In this document: one piece after another, positions 35,266-43,511 of the stretch
Layout: each line of letters opens with the position of its first letter
How positions within the stretch are numbered: the stretch's first letter is position 1
Assembly: GCF_003344965.1 (NCBI RefSeq)
Contig: NZ_CP031194.1
Location: forward strand, 2,418,001 to 2,482,000
Origin: Streptomyces paludis
Lineage (GTDB): Bacteria; Actinomycetota; Actinomycetes; Streptomycetales; Streptomycetaceae
Direction of reading: 5' to 3'
Length of the DNA stretch: 64,000 nt
Notes under the pieces: model-generated
The model's database searches: none
Told to the model about the DNA's origin: nothing
The model's input: only the letters and a program-made list of their open reading frames with translations
Position numbers and translations under genes: made by a program

Positions 35266-36515
35266 TCAGATCGATACCTGTCTCCCCACTCTCGGGCGAC
35301 CCTCGCGTCCGGCACAAGGGAGATCAGGTCCCGGTAGTAGTCACCGAGCAGCGACCGCATGCGCCCAGGGACCGGGGATCCTGCCATCAGCCCGAAAACG
35401 CTCGACGCCGTGGCGCACGCCTGATCGACGTCCTGCTGGTGAAGCTGGGCCAGAGCAAGCCGTGCAGTGGCAAGGGCCCGGTTACGGCGGAACTGTTCCG
35501 GAATGCTGGCCAGGGCCCTGTGAGAAGCCGCCTCGGCCTCCGCGGCGTCACCCATTCTGTCCCGGACGATGGCGGTGATGGCCGCCAGTTCGGCGGGCCC
35601 GTAGAAAGCCACCCAGCTCGGACGAGGCCGCACCTCCGCCTTGCCCAGCGCCTCTTGGGCGTGGCCCAGGGATCGCAGTGCGGCGTGGCGCTCGCCGAGG
35701 CTGGAGTGTCCGAGGGCCGTACGCGCGTGAGCCAAGGAGGCGAACAGCGGGTCCCGTTTCGTGATCGCGGTGGCCTGGGCGGCCAGTCCGGCGTCCACTG
35801 CATCCGTGCGCTCTCCACGCTGGTGGGCCAGCATCGCGTACGAATTCCAGACCTTCAGCTCCACCACGGGGTCCTGGCCCATCCCCGCGAGGTACAGGGC
35901 ACGGGCCAGAAGGGCCTGCGCACGGTCGGACCGCCGGGCGTCGATGGCGCTCCAGGCCGCCATGGCGGTGTAGTCGGCCGCCACGCTGAAGAGCCTCTGC
36001 CGGACGCGCTGTGTGGCGCTGAGCTTCTGCTTTTCCAGAGCCTCGGCGGCGCCGGCCAGCGCCGCCCGCTCCAGGCCGTCATGGCCGCCCCGGCTGTCGT
36101 CCAGCTCCACCAAGGCATCCAGCCCGCTGCGGAGACGGATGACATCGGAGGTACCGACCTGGGGAGGAGCGCCGACAAACGACGACGCCGCGACGGCGGC
36201 AGTCGTGCCACTGGCGGCAGCGAGGAAGGTTCTGCGCCTCACCGGGTCCTCCGGAGGAGTTGAGGGGGGTTCTCGTACCGCTGGTGGGCTGAAGCCCAGC
36301 TCATCCGCGGTACAGCTGAATACTGCCTCCAGTGCCTCGCGTTGCCGGGAGTGGGGCCACCTCGTTCTCCCGGTTCGCCAGTTGCGGACCGTGCGGTCGC
36401 TCACGGTGCCCTCGTGACCGGCGCCGATCAGACGGGTGTTCACGGCATCGGCCAACTCGTTCTGGGTGAAGCCGCGCTCATGCATGGCACTGCTGAGGCG
36501 CTCGTTCTCCTCCAT
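35250..36515 (-). CDS. HTH regulator with TPR domain and internal Tat-like motif
   Basis: A 421-aa protein. Residues about 8-62 form an HTH (GFTQNELADAVNTRL, TVSDRTVRNWRTGRTRWP). Residues about 95-125 contain RRRTFLAAASGTTAAVAASS, which looks like a twin-arginine signal but is internal. The remainder is a helical TPR array (ALLARALYLAGMG, LHQQDVDQACATAS). This architecture is common among actinobacterial XRE/TPR regulators. I prefer ATG 36515; ATG 36539 is possible. It is divergent from the anti-sigma-like ATPase that opens the accessory cassette. Confidence 0.8.
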   Translation of the reverse strand: MEENERLSSAMHERGFTQNELADAVNTRLIGAGHEGTVSDRTVRNWRTGRTRWPHSRQREALEAVFSCTADELGFSPPAVREPPSTPPEDPVRRRTFLAAASGTTAAVAASSFVGAPPQVGTSDVIRLRSGLDALVELDDSRGGHDGLERAALAGAAEALEKQKLSATQRVRQRLFSVAADYTAMAAWSAIDARRSDRAQALLARALYLAGMGQDPVVELKVWNSYAMLAHQRGERTDAVDAGLAAQATAITKRDPLFASLAHARTALGHSSLGERHAALRSLGHAQEALGKAEVRPRPSWVAFYGPAELAAITAIVRDRMGDAAEAEAASHRALASIPEQFRRNRALATARLALAQLHQQDVDQACATASSVFGLMAGSPVPGRMRSLLGDYYRDLISLVPDARVAREWGDRYRSEWSRV

Positions 36516-36697
36516 GTACCCACGGTAGTGACTGGGCATCCGTCAGTGAGCTGGTTACGCAAGGAAATTTCCGGTGCGACCGTATGCACATCAGAGCGAC
36601 ATTTCCTCCTTCCGGGGCGCCGGCGGTCGTTCACTGAATCAAGGCCGTCGCTGCCTGGGGACACCTCAGGCAGTCCACACACGCAACGAGGTCCTTG

Positions 36698-37123
36698 ATG
36701 ACTGTGACTGCCACACCGGGTCCGACCGGGCATCCCGGGTACTCCGAGACCCTTCCGAGACAGCCGGAGAGCGCTGCTGTCGCCCGCAGGCTGGTCCGCA
36801 CGGCTCTGGCCGCGTGGGGCCTGGAGGACCTGGCCGAGGACGCCGCCCTCGTTATCACTGAGTTGGTCTCCAACGCGTCCGATCACGCCCGGCTCGAATC
36901 GATCCGTGTGATCGTCTCCCGCTCCGGCGAGAATCGGGTACGTATCGGGGTGGTCGACCGCTCCCGGGTCACCCCCGAGAGGCGTACGGACTCCAACGGC
37001 GACCAGACCCGGGGCCGAGGGCTCATGATCGTGGACTCCGTGACGGAATGCTGGGGCGCTGATCTCTACCCCTGGGGCAAACAGGTATGGGGCGAGCTGC
37101 GATGCGGGAAGGCGCCGTCGTGA
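36698..37123 (+). CDS. ATP-binding anti-sigma-factor-like regulator
   Basis: A 141-aa GHKL/HATPase_c_2 protein: N-box LVITELVSNASDHA, VRIGVVDRSR (G1 region degenerate, without the usual DxG) and RGRGLMIVDSVTECWG. It resembles RsbW-like regulators of Streptomyces that often pair with HTH regulators. ATG 36698, directly after a possible TTG, is preceded by GAGG. Its stop overlaps the next start in GTGA. First gene of the rightward set leading into the radical SAM cassette. Confidence 0.85.
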   Translation: MTVTATPGPTGHPGYSETLPRQPESAAVARRLVRTALAAWGLEDLAEDAALVITELVSNASDHARLESIRVIVSRSGENRVRIGVVDRSRVTPERRTDSNGDQTRGRGLMIVDSVTECWGADLYPWGKQVWGELRCGKAPS

Positions 37124-37344
37124 AGAACGGCAAGCCATGGGTGGGCGATCAGATCCACGACGAGAAGACCGGTCGAAACGGCATCGTCACGGACGTGCGC
37201 GGCGGTACCTACGTACTGCGTCCACTCCACGGCATCGGGAATTGGACCACTGAGAACGGCTCCGAGCTAGCAGTCGTGGTGCCGCTCGCGGAACGCCCCG
37301 ACCGGGCCGGACCTCGGCGGACGGGTGCGCAACGGTCCCGTTGA
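37120..37344 (+). CDS. Small protein of unknown function (KOW-like)
   Basis: A 74-aa product starting at GTG 37120, which overlaps the preceding stop (GTGA) and has GGAAGG nine bases upstream; ATG 37102 is an alternative. It reads KPWVGDQIHDEKTGRNGIVTDV and YVLRPLHGIGNWT, resembling small SH3/KOW-type beta proteins of Streptomyces regulators. No catalytic motif. It is translationally coupled to the ATPase gene. Confidence 0.65.
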   Translation: MKNGKPWVGDQIHDEKTGRNGIVTDVRGGTYVLRPLHGIGNWTTENGSELAVVVPLAERPDRAGPRRTGAQRSR

Positions 37345-37487
37345 ACTCGGCGGCCGGACCACCGGACTCCCGCGCACCGCCGGCAGTTCCGCAGCGCGCG
37401 GTCCGGTCCGTACGCCACCGGGGTACTCACCTCGGCGCACGGATCTCCGGGTCCGGCCGGATCACCTCACGTACCAGGAGAAGGAAG

Positions 37488-37598
37488 TTGAAACGAACGA
37501 CCCGCCGCAAGGCCGCCGACACCGCCTGGGGGTTCGGCGTCACGGTGTGCTGCCTGTTCATCGCTCTCGGGCTCATCCTCGCGACCCGCACACAGTGA
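37488..37598 (+). CDS. 36-residue single-helix membrane peptide (TTG start)
   Basis: A TTG start is preceded by AGGAGAAGGAAG, one of the best ribosome sites in this window. The peptide begins with a basic segment (KRTTRRKAADTAWG) and continues as one hydrophobic helix containing a Cys-Cys pair (TVCCLFIALGLILATRTQ). Its TGA overlaps a GTG at 37595 that opens the radical SAM frame. It could be a membrane anchor partner or a precursor peptide; there is no leader/core border that I can see. Confidence 0.6.
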   Translation: MKRTTRRKAADTAWGFGVTVCCLFIALGLILATRTQ

Positions 37599-38992
37599 CC
37601 GACCACGACCAAGTCCAAGACCAGAAACGCGTCATGGTCGCGGTGTTCGCCACCGGCCTCACCCTCCTCGCCTGCCTCGCGGCCACCGCCGCCCTCGCCG
37701 TCGCACTGGCCGTCGAAGCCGCCCCTGGCCCCGGCCCCCATTCCACTGACAAGCCGGGCACCGCGCTGTGCCTGGCGGAGGAGCCTGCCGTGATCAAAGA
37801 GGGATTAAACGAGTTCGTCGAAGGCCGGGACGAGGTGGTGGCGTTCCGGGGCAAGTACGCGGTCAAGACGCCGGACATCTTCGCCCGGGTACGTGAGCGA
37901 TGGGCCCGGGTCGGGCTCGACCCGGCTTCGGCCTATCTGCCGATGCGGGTGGAGATGGAACTCACCACCAAGTGCAACGACACCTGTGTCACTTGCGGAA
38001 TGGGGGCCCTGCCCCTGGCCGAGGGCCGGACTCTCACGGACGGCCAGATCCGTTTCCTGCTCGATCAGTTCGCCTCCATCGGTCTGCCGTCGCTGGCGGT
38101 CACCGGCGGAGAGCCGTTCACTGCGTGGCGGGCCCTGTTGAAAGTGCTGGAAGGGGCCCAGGAGCGTCAGATCGACATCTCGAAGCTGACGACGAACGGG
38201 GTGTGGGGCACGGCAAGGCGGTGCGGGCCGGTCTTCGACCGTCTGGAAGAGGCCGGTTTCCTGGGCACCCGGCTGTTCGTGCCGCTGCTGATGCTGTCGA
38301 TCGGCGAGCAGACCACACCTCTGGAAGACGTCGCGCGCATCCTGCACCACGCGGTCAGCCACTACAGCGACCGAGAGCTGAACGTGGCGGTGTCCTCGCT
38401 CGCCGATCCGGCCACCCGTGTCCATCGGATCGATGAGCTGATCGCTGTCTACGAGAAGGTGTACGGAACCTTCCCGCACGACCGGGTGCACTCCACCATG
38501 CGCGTCTACCTGAACAACGAGCGTCTGGACGAGCAGGCAGAGGTCAACCGGCCCGGCCGTACTCCGGTCGCGCGGTGGATGGACCGCTGTTTCGACTGCT
38601 TCGCGCCCACCGTCGGCGCGTACATTCTGCCGACCTCCCTGCTCAAGCAGAACGGGGACTGGTACACCTGCGCGGCATTCAATGTGCCGGAGAAACTGGC
38701 GTTCGGGAACCTCTTGCGTGAGCGGGCCACGGACGTCATCGGCCACGCCAACCGGTCCGCCTACGTGGCCCGGGTGCGGGCCGGCCACGGGCTGAAGGCG
38801 CTGCACGATGTCGTACCGCGCTCGTTCACGGAGCAGACCCCCTGCACCAGCTTCTGCGACTCCTGCACGCTGCTCATCGACCGCTTCGACAAAGAGACCG
38901 GACAGGTGACCGGGCGCGGGAGATCGGCCCCGCTGATTCCCGTCGCCGCGCTGCGCTCCCGTACGGATCGCACGGCGGGAGGGGAAGCGTGA
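37595..38992 (+). CDS. Radical SAM protein with N-terminal membrane segment
   Basis: From GTG 37595 the product has 465 aa. A membrane helix lies at about 13-38 and the radical SAM core begins at about 120. The 4Fe-4S motif is CNDTCVTC (C127, C131, C134), followed by AVTGGEPFTAW. Extra cysteines at CFDCF, YTCAAF and CTSFCDSC suggest a SPASM/twitch-like auxiliary cluster. An internal GTG at 37790 with GGCGGAGGA upstream would give a soluble 400-aa enzyme without the helix. Its stop overlaps the ACP start in GTGA. It may carry out a radical modification of a lipid or ACP-bound substrate; the reaction is unknown. Confidence 0.85.
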   Translation: MTDHDQVQDQKRVMVAVFATGLTLLACLAATAALAVALAVEAAPGPGPHSTDKPGTALCLAEEPAVIKEGLNEFVEGRDEVVAFRGKYAVKTPDIFARVRERWARVGLDPASAYLPMRVEMELTTKCNDTCVTCGMGALPLAEGRTLTDGQIRFLLDQFASIGLPSLAVTGGEPFTAWRALLKVLEGAQERQIDISKLTTNGVWGTARRCGPVFDRLEEAGFLGTRLFVPLLMLSIGEQTTPLEDVARILHHAVSHYSDRELNVAVSSLADPATRVHRIDELIAVYEKVYGTFPHDRVHSTMRVYLNNERLDEQAEVNRPGRTPVARWMDRCFDCFAPTVGAYILPTSLLKQNGDWYTCAAFNVPEKLAFGNLLRERATDVIGHANRSAYVARVRAGHGLKALHDVVPRSFTEQTPCTSFCDSCTLLIDRFDKETGQVTGRGRSAPLIPVAALRSRTDRTAGGEA

Positions 38993-39267
38993 GCGACCGG
39001 ACCGCGACCAGCGTCGTGGTAGCCCTTGCTCTGGTTACCGGCCGGCCGCAGGAGACGTGTGAGCGGCCCGACGCCGTACTCGAACACGAACTGGGTGTGG
39101 ACAGTCTCGCGCTGCTCGAAGTGGTGGAGACCCTCCAAGAGCGCTTGGGCATTGCTGTCCCCGACGAGGTGACCGCTCGTGTCCGGACGGTCGCAGACTT
39201 GCAGGATGCGGTGCGCTCTCTGGTCACCGCATCCGCGACTACGCCCCCGAAGGACACATCCTCATGA
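38989..39267 (+). CDS. Acyl carrier protein
   Basis: A 92-aa ACP with the phosphopantetheine serine in ELGVDSLALLEVVETLQ (S39) and the helix III region VPDEVTARVRTVADLQD. It starts at GTG 38989 on the stop of the radical SAM gene and ends in ATGA with the reductase. It is a discrete, specialised carrier (it is not next to fabH/fabF), so it should hold the cassette's own acyl intermediate. Confidence 0.88.
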   Translation: MSDRTATSVVVALALVTGRPQETCERPDAVLEHELGVDSLALLEVVETLQERLGIAVPDEVTARVRTVADLQDAVRSLVTASATTPPKDTSS

Positions 39268-40472
39268 CCGAACGCGTCATCACGCCCCGAAACCGCGGCT
39301 TCCTGTTCATCGACTCCCACCCCGTGGGCTGCGAGCGTGTGGTGAACGACATGTGGCAGGCCGCCGCCCCACCGGTCTCTGTTCCGGACAGCGCGCCCGT
39401 CGCGCTCATCATCGGGTCGTCCGCAGGATACGGACTGGCCGCCACCGTCACCGGGTTGGCCCGGGTCGGCATCCGGGGCATCGGTATCAGCTTCGAGAAG
39501 GCACCCGAGCGGCGCACCGGGACCGCCGGCTGGTACCGCACCGCCGCCACCGCGGAACTCGCGCGTCGGCACGGCCGCGACATGGTGTTCCTCAACGGCG
39601 ACGCGTTCTCCGACGCGATGAAGGACCAGGTCGCCGAACTCATCGAGCAGCGCTTCGGCGGACGGCTCGACTACCTCATCTACTCGGTGGCCGCCCCGCG
39701 CCGTACAGATCCCGACACGGGAGTTACCTACGCCTCCGTTCTCAAGCCGATCGGTCACGCGTACCGGACGAAGACCCTCGTCTTCGACGGTGACGGGGAG
39801 CCCGAGGTGACGGATGCCGAAATGCAGCCGGCAGCAGGCGACGACATCGCACAGACAGTGGCCGTGATGGGCGGCGCCGACTGGGAGCGGTGGATCGGCC
39901 GCCTCGCCGCAAGGGGTCTGCTCGCAGACGGCTTCACCACGGCCGCGCTCTCCTACATCGGCTCCACACTGACCGGCGAGATCTATCGGCAGGGCACCAT
40001 CGGCGCCGCGAAGACCCACCTCGAACAAACCGCGCGCACGCTGGACGAGCGTCTGGGCAAACTCGTCGGTGGCCGGGCGGTGACATCGGTCAACGCGGCG
40101 GCCGTCACCCAGTCCAGCACCGCCATCCCCGGAATCGCCCTCTACGTGGGGCTGCTTCGCGGCGTCCTCGGCAACGCGATGGTGCCGCCCGTCGACCAGC
40201 TCGCCGAACTGTGGGACCAGCTCACCGGGGCCCGCCCGCTCGCCCTGGATGCCGAAGGCCGAGTACGCCTCGACACCTGGGAACTCGACCCCGGCGTCCA
40301 GGCCGCCGTCGCCGAACGGTGGAACGCCGCCACGACCGGGACCATCACCAGGCTCGCGGACACCCGATGGTTCCACGCGGAAGTCGAGCGGCTTTACGGC
40401 TTCGCTGTGCCCGGCATCGACTACACCCAGCCTGTCGAGACCGATGTCCCCTGGCCCGACCTCACGCTCTGA
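39264..40472 (+). CDS. FabV-type trans-2-enoyl-ACP/CoA reductase
   Basis: A 402-aa NAD(P)H-dependent enoyl reductase of the FabV/TER family. Cofactor loop ALIIGSSAGYGLAA; catalytic Tyr-x8-Lys in IYRQGTIGAAKTHLE; start RVITPRNRGFLFIDSHPVG; LDYLIYSVAAPRRTDP. Normal length for FabV (about 395-400). ATG start at 39264 coupled to the ACP. Streptomyces uses FabI/InhA-type reductase for housekeeping fatty acid synthesis, so a FabV beside a private ACP points to a dedicated acyl reduction. Confidence 0.9.
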   Translation: MTERVITPRNRGFLFIDSHPVGCERVVNDMWQAAAPPVSVPDSAPVALIIGSSAGYGLAATVTGLARVGIRGIGISFEKAPERRTGTAGWYRTAATAELARRHGRDMVFLNGDAFSDAMKDQVAELIEQRFGGRLDYLIYSVAAPRRTDPDTGVTYASVLKPIGHAYRTKTLVFDGDGEPEVTDAEMQPAAGDDIAQTVAVMGGADWERWIGRLAARGLLADGFTTAALSYIGSTLTGEIYRQGTIGAAKTHLEQTARTLDERLGKLVGGRAVTSVNAAAVTQSSTAIPGIALYVGLLRGVLGNAMVPPVDQLAELWDQLTGARPLALDAEGRVRLDTWELDPGVQAAVAERWNAATTGTITRLADTRWFHAEVERLYGFAVPGIDYTQPVETDVPWPDLTL

Positions 40473-40491
40473 CATTCCACGGAGGAACGCC

Positions 40492-41631
40492 ATGCACGTA
40501 CCGTCCCACGGCACGCTCATCTCCTGGCAGCAGGAACTGGAGGCGAAGCTCATCCGCATCGCCTCTGACACGCAGTTCACCGCCCGGATCAGCGAACCGC
40601 TCGTGCACAAAGCGGCCGTCGCTTACCTGACCCGCCCCAGCAAGAGGCTGCTCGGTATGGCGTTCCTCCACGCCGCCCACATGCTCGGCGTCGACGGGTA
40701 CCGGTTCCACGACCTCATCGCCGTCTCGGCCGCTCTGGAGATCCGGCACGGCGCCATCCTCCTCCACGACGACATCGTGGACGGCGACACCCGACGTGGC
40801 GGGCATCCCACCGCCCACCACGCCCTCCGAAACCCGTTCGGCCCCGACGAAGCGGCCGGTGCCGCCCTCCTCGCCGGCGACATCCTGGCAGGCATGGCAC
40901 CCCTGCCCATCCTGGGCTCCGGTCTGCCGGGCTCCGTACGGTCCCGTCTGTGCGAGCTGTTCCAGGCGAATACGGCCCTGGTCGCCGCAGGACAGATCGA
41001 ACAGCTCCACCTCGACGTGCGCCGCGACCCCAATACGGTTGGCGAGAACGAGATCCTCCGCATCCACGCCGGCCAGTTCGCGCCCTACCTGATGTGCTCG
41101 ATCCACCTGGCCGGCGCGCTGGCCGGCCTCGGCGACACCGCACTCGCGCGGATCACCGAGGCCGGGGTGCCTCTGTGCCAGGCATTCCAGGTACAGAACG
41201 ACCTCGCCGGATACACCGAACTCGCGCGGGTCCTCACCAGCGATCCGGAAACCGAATCGGCCCTGACCCTCGCGAACACCTCCGATCTGGGGCGCCGGCG
41301 CCGAACCGTGCTGGTCCACACCGCCCTCAACCGGCTCCCCGGCGGGGACCACGCACAGCTCACCGCCTATCTGAACGGCGCCGACACCGATTTCCTCACG
41401 GTCCTCAGCCTGATCGAGGCGTCCGGCGCCGCCGAGCACTGCACGGCTCTCATCACCAACCTGCAAGCCCAGAGCCGGAAGAACATCAGCAACGACCCGG
41501 GACTCCCGCCAGAGACACGGACCGCGCTCACGACAACCTGGGACTACATGAACGCCCTGTACGACCCGGCCTCACCCATCAGCCGGCTCTACCTCGACGC
41601 GCGGACAGACCTGGCCCGCTTCGGAAAATAG
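40492..41631 (+). CDS. Polyprenyl diphosphate synthase-like protein
   Basis: A 379-aa trans-isoprenyl diphosphate synthase fold. The first aspartate-rich motif is intact: LLHDDIVDGDTRRGGHPTAH (D93, D94, D97). The second is altered: CQAFQVQNDLAGY in place of FQxxDDxxD (N236, D237, G240). The region around KRLLGMAF replaces the usual GGKRxR substrate loop. It could be a synthase with altered product or an IDS-like terpene cyclase or prenyltransferase. GGAGGAACGCC precedes ATG 40492. Last gene of the cassette; a terminator follows. Confidence 0.85.
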   Translation: MHVPSHGTLISWQQELEAKLIRIASDTQFTARISEPLVHKAAVAYLTRPSKRLLGMAFLHAAHMLGVDGYRFHDLIAVSAALEIRHGAILLHDDIVDGDTRRGGHPTAHHALRNPFGPDEAAGAALLAGDILAGMAPLPILGSGLPGSVRSRLCELFQANTALVAAGQIEQLHLDVRRDPNTVGENEILRIHAGQFAPYLMCSIHLAGALAGLGDTALARITEAGVPLCQAFQVQNDLAGYTELARVLTSDPETESALTLANTSDLGRRRRTVLVHTALNRLPGGDHAQLTAYLNGADTDFLTVLSLIEASGAAEHCTALITNLQAQSRKNISNDPGLPPETRTALTTTWDYMNALYDPASPISRLYLDARTDLARFGK

Positions 41632-41649
41632 TAGGCATGGCGGCACGCG

Positions 41650-41687
41650 AAGGCCCCGGACCTGTGGATAACAGGGTCCGGGGCCTT
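41650..41687. terminator. Bidirectional terminator ending the cassette
   Basis: AAGGCCCCGGACC (41650-41662) and GGTCCGGGGCCTT (41675-41687) are perfect complements. The loop contains TGTGGATAA, a DnaA-box-like 9-mer. It separates two convergent genes. Confidence 0.85.
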
Positions 41688-41728
41688 CACGCATGGGGGT
41701 CTGGGGGGGGAGGGGGTCGTGTGTTGGG

Positions 41729-43192
41729 TTATTCGGCCTGTGCGTACTGCGGGTCCGGCCACTTCTCGTTCGTGTTGCCGCCTCGCTTCAGGGCGTACCA
41801 GCCGATCGTCAGGACCGCGGCCCAGACCGCGCCCACGTACAGCGAGACCCTCGCGTCGTCGTCCAGGGCGATCAGGACCGTGACGAAGAGCAGGAAGAAC
41901 GCCGCCACGTAGCTGAAGAGCGCGCCACCGGGGGCCGGGAAGGATGAGCCGGGGAGGGTGCCCAGGCTGACGGCGCGGCGGTAGCGGATGTGGCTGAGCA
42001 GGATCATCATCCAGGTCCAGATGCCGGCCGCGGTCGCCACGGAGGTGACGTAGCCGAACGCCTTCTCCGGGACGATGTAGTTGAGGATCACGCCGACGCC
42101 CATGAGGGCGACGGAGACGGTGATGCCGACGGCCGGGGTCCTGCGGGAGTTGAGCAGTCCGAAGATCTTCGGTGCCTCGCTGTTGGCGGCGAGGTTACGG
42201 AGCATCCGGCCGGTGGAGTACATGCCGGAGTTGCAGGAGGAGAGCGCGGCGGTCAGGACGACGAAGTTGACGATGCCGGCCGCGAGCGGGATGCCCATCT
42301 TCTCGAAGGCGTAGACGAAGGGGCTGACGCCCGCCGAGAACTCGGTCCACTTGACGACCGAGAGGATGACCAGGAGCGCGCCGACGTAGAAGACGATGAT
42401 CCGCCAGGGCAGGGTGTTGATGGCCTTGGGGAGGGTCTTCTCGGGGTCCTCGGACTCGCCCGCCGTGACGCCGACCAGTTCGACGGCGAGGTAGGCGAAC
42501 ATGACGCCCTGGAGGGTCATCAGGCTGGAGCCGATGCCGTTGGGGAAGACCCCGTGGTGCGACCAGAGGTTGGCGGCGGTGGCGGTCTCGCCGGCGTTGG
42601 AGAAGCCCAGGGTGAGGACGCCGAGGCCGATGACGATCATGCCGATGATCGCGGTGACCTTGATCATCGAGAACCAGAACTCGACCTCGCCGAAGATCTT
42701 CACCGAGATCAGGTTGACGCCGAAGAGCACCACGAGGAAGACCAGGGCGCTGACCCACTGCGGGATGCTCGGGAACCAGAAGTGGATGTAGATGGCGGCG
42801 GCGGTCAGCTCCGCCATGCCGGTGACGACCCACATCAGCCAGTACGTCCAGCCGGTGACAAAGCCGAAAAACGGGCCGAGGAACTCGCGGGCGTACTCCG
42901 CGAAGGAGCCCGAGACCGGCCGGTACAGGAGCAGCTCGCCGAGCGCCCGCATGATGAAGAAGATCACGACGCCGGCGAGGGCGTACATGAGGATGATGCT
43001 GGGGCCCGCCTTGGCGATGTTCGCCCCGGCGCCCATGAAGAGGCCGACGCCGATCGCGCCGCCGATGGCGATCATCTGGACCTGGCGGCTGCCGAGTCCG
43101 CGCTCGTACTCCTCCTCCGGCGGGGTGCCGCCGGAGGGGCGGCCGGCGGCGCCGTCGCCCCCGAACTCCGTGTCGACCTTCGCTGAGGTCAT
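41729..43192 (-). CDS. APC-family amino acid permease
   Basis: A 487-aa permease with 12 predicted helices: SRQVQMIAIGGAIGVGLFMG at helix 1, GELLLYRPVSGSFAEYAREF, VTGWTYWLMWVVTG and GESEDPEKTLPKAINTLPWR. The pattern is that of the GabP/AnsP/LysP amino-acid transporter group; substrate cannot be told from sequence. I choose ATG 43192 (MTSAKV); GTG 43213 is an alternative. A long structured leader precedes it. Confidence 0.9.
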   Translation of the reverse strand: MTSAKVDTEFGGDGAAGRPSGGTPPEEEYERGLGSRQVQMIAIGGAIGVGLFMGAGANIAKAGPSIILMYALAGVVIFFIMRALGELLLYRPVSGSFAEYAREFLGPFFGFVTGWTYWLMWVVTGMAELTAAAIYIHFWFPSIPQWVSALVFLVVLFGVNLISVKIFGEVEFWFSMIKVTAIIGMIVIGLGVLTLGFSNAGETATAANLWSHHGVFPNGIGSSLMTLQGVMFAYLAVELVGVTAGESEDPEKTLPKAINTLPWRIIVFYVGALLVILSVVKWTEFSAGVSPFVYAFEKMGIPLAAGIVNFVVLTAALSSCNSGMYSTGRMLRNLAANSEAPKIFGLLNSRRTPAVGITVSVALMGVGVILNYIVPEKAFGYVTSVATAAGIWTWMMILLSHIRYRRAVSLGTLPGSSFPAPGGALFSYVAAFFLLFVTVLIALDDDARVSLYVGAVWAAVLTIGWYALKRGGNTNEKWPDPQYAQAE

Positions 43193-43417
43193 GGTCGTGC
43201 TGCCTTTCTCCACACCGGTCCGCGCGCCGGTTTCGTCGGCCGCGGACCAGTTCCTGATCCCCCCGGATATGGATGGAGTGCCACCGGCGGTCAGCCGGGG
43301 AAGGCACCCCCGGGGACAGGGGTGGCGTCCCCGGGGGGACGAGAAGATTTACCACGGTCGCAACAGCCATCCACGGGCGATTCTGTGACGTACCGCACGA
43401 GAAAATTCAGACAAAAC
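43193..43417 (-). other. Structured leader of the amino-acid permease
   Basis: This 225-bp stretch upstream of the permease contains an 11-bp perfect stem (43307-43317 with 43327-43337, loop AGGGGTGGC). It also has a possible upstream open frame starting at 43370 on the minus strand (MAVATVVNLLVPPG) that runs out of frame into the permease. I could not match it to a known riboswitch; the c-di-AMP consensus GACAGCUAAC is absent. Confidence 0.4.
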
Positions 43418-43446
43418 ACCCCCGAGGCAAGAAAAGCCTCGGGGGT
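43418..43446 (-). terminator. Terminator of the clpS-DUF2017 transcript
   Basis: ACCCCCGAGGC (43418-43428) and GCCTCGGGGGT (43436-43446) form a perfect stem with an A-rich loop. On the minus strand TTTTGT follows it. Confidence 0.85.
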
Positions 43447-43511
43447 GGTAACGGGATTGTTATCCCGAATTGAGCATTATCTGAGGATATGGAGACCGAG
43501 AAATGGGGCGC

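Noticed and set aside
43193..43417. c-di-AMP (ydaO) riboswitch before the permease
   Set aside because: Conserved GACAGCUAAC-type elements are absent; only generic stems remain.
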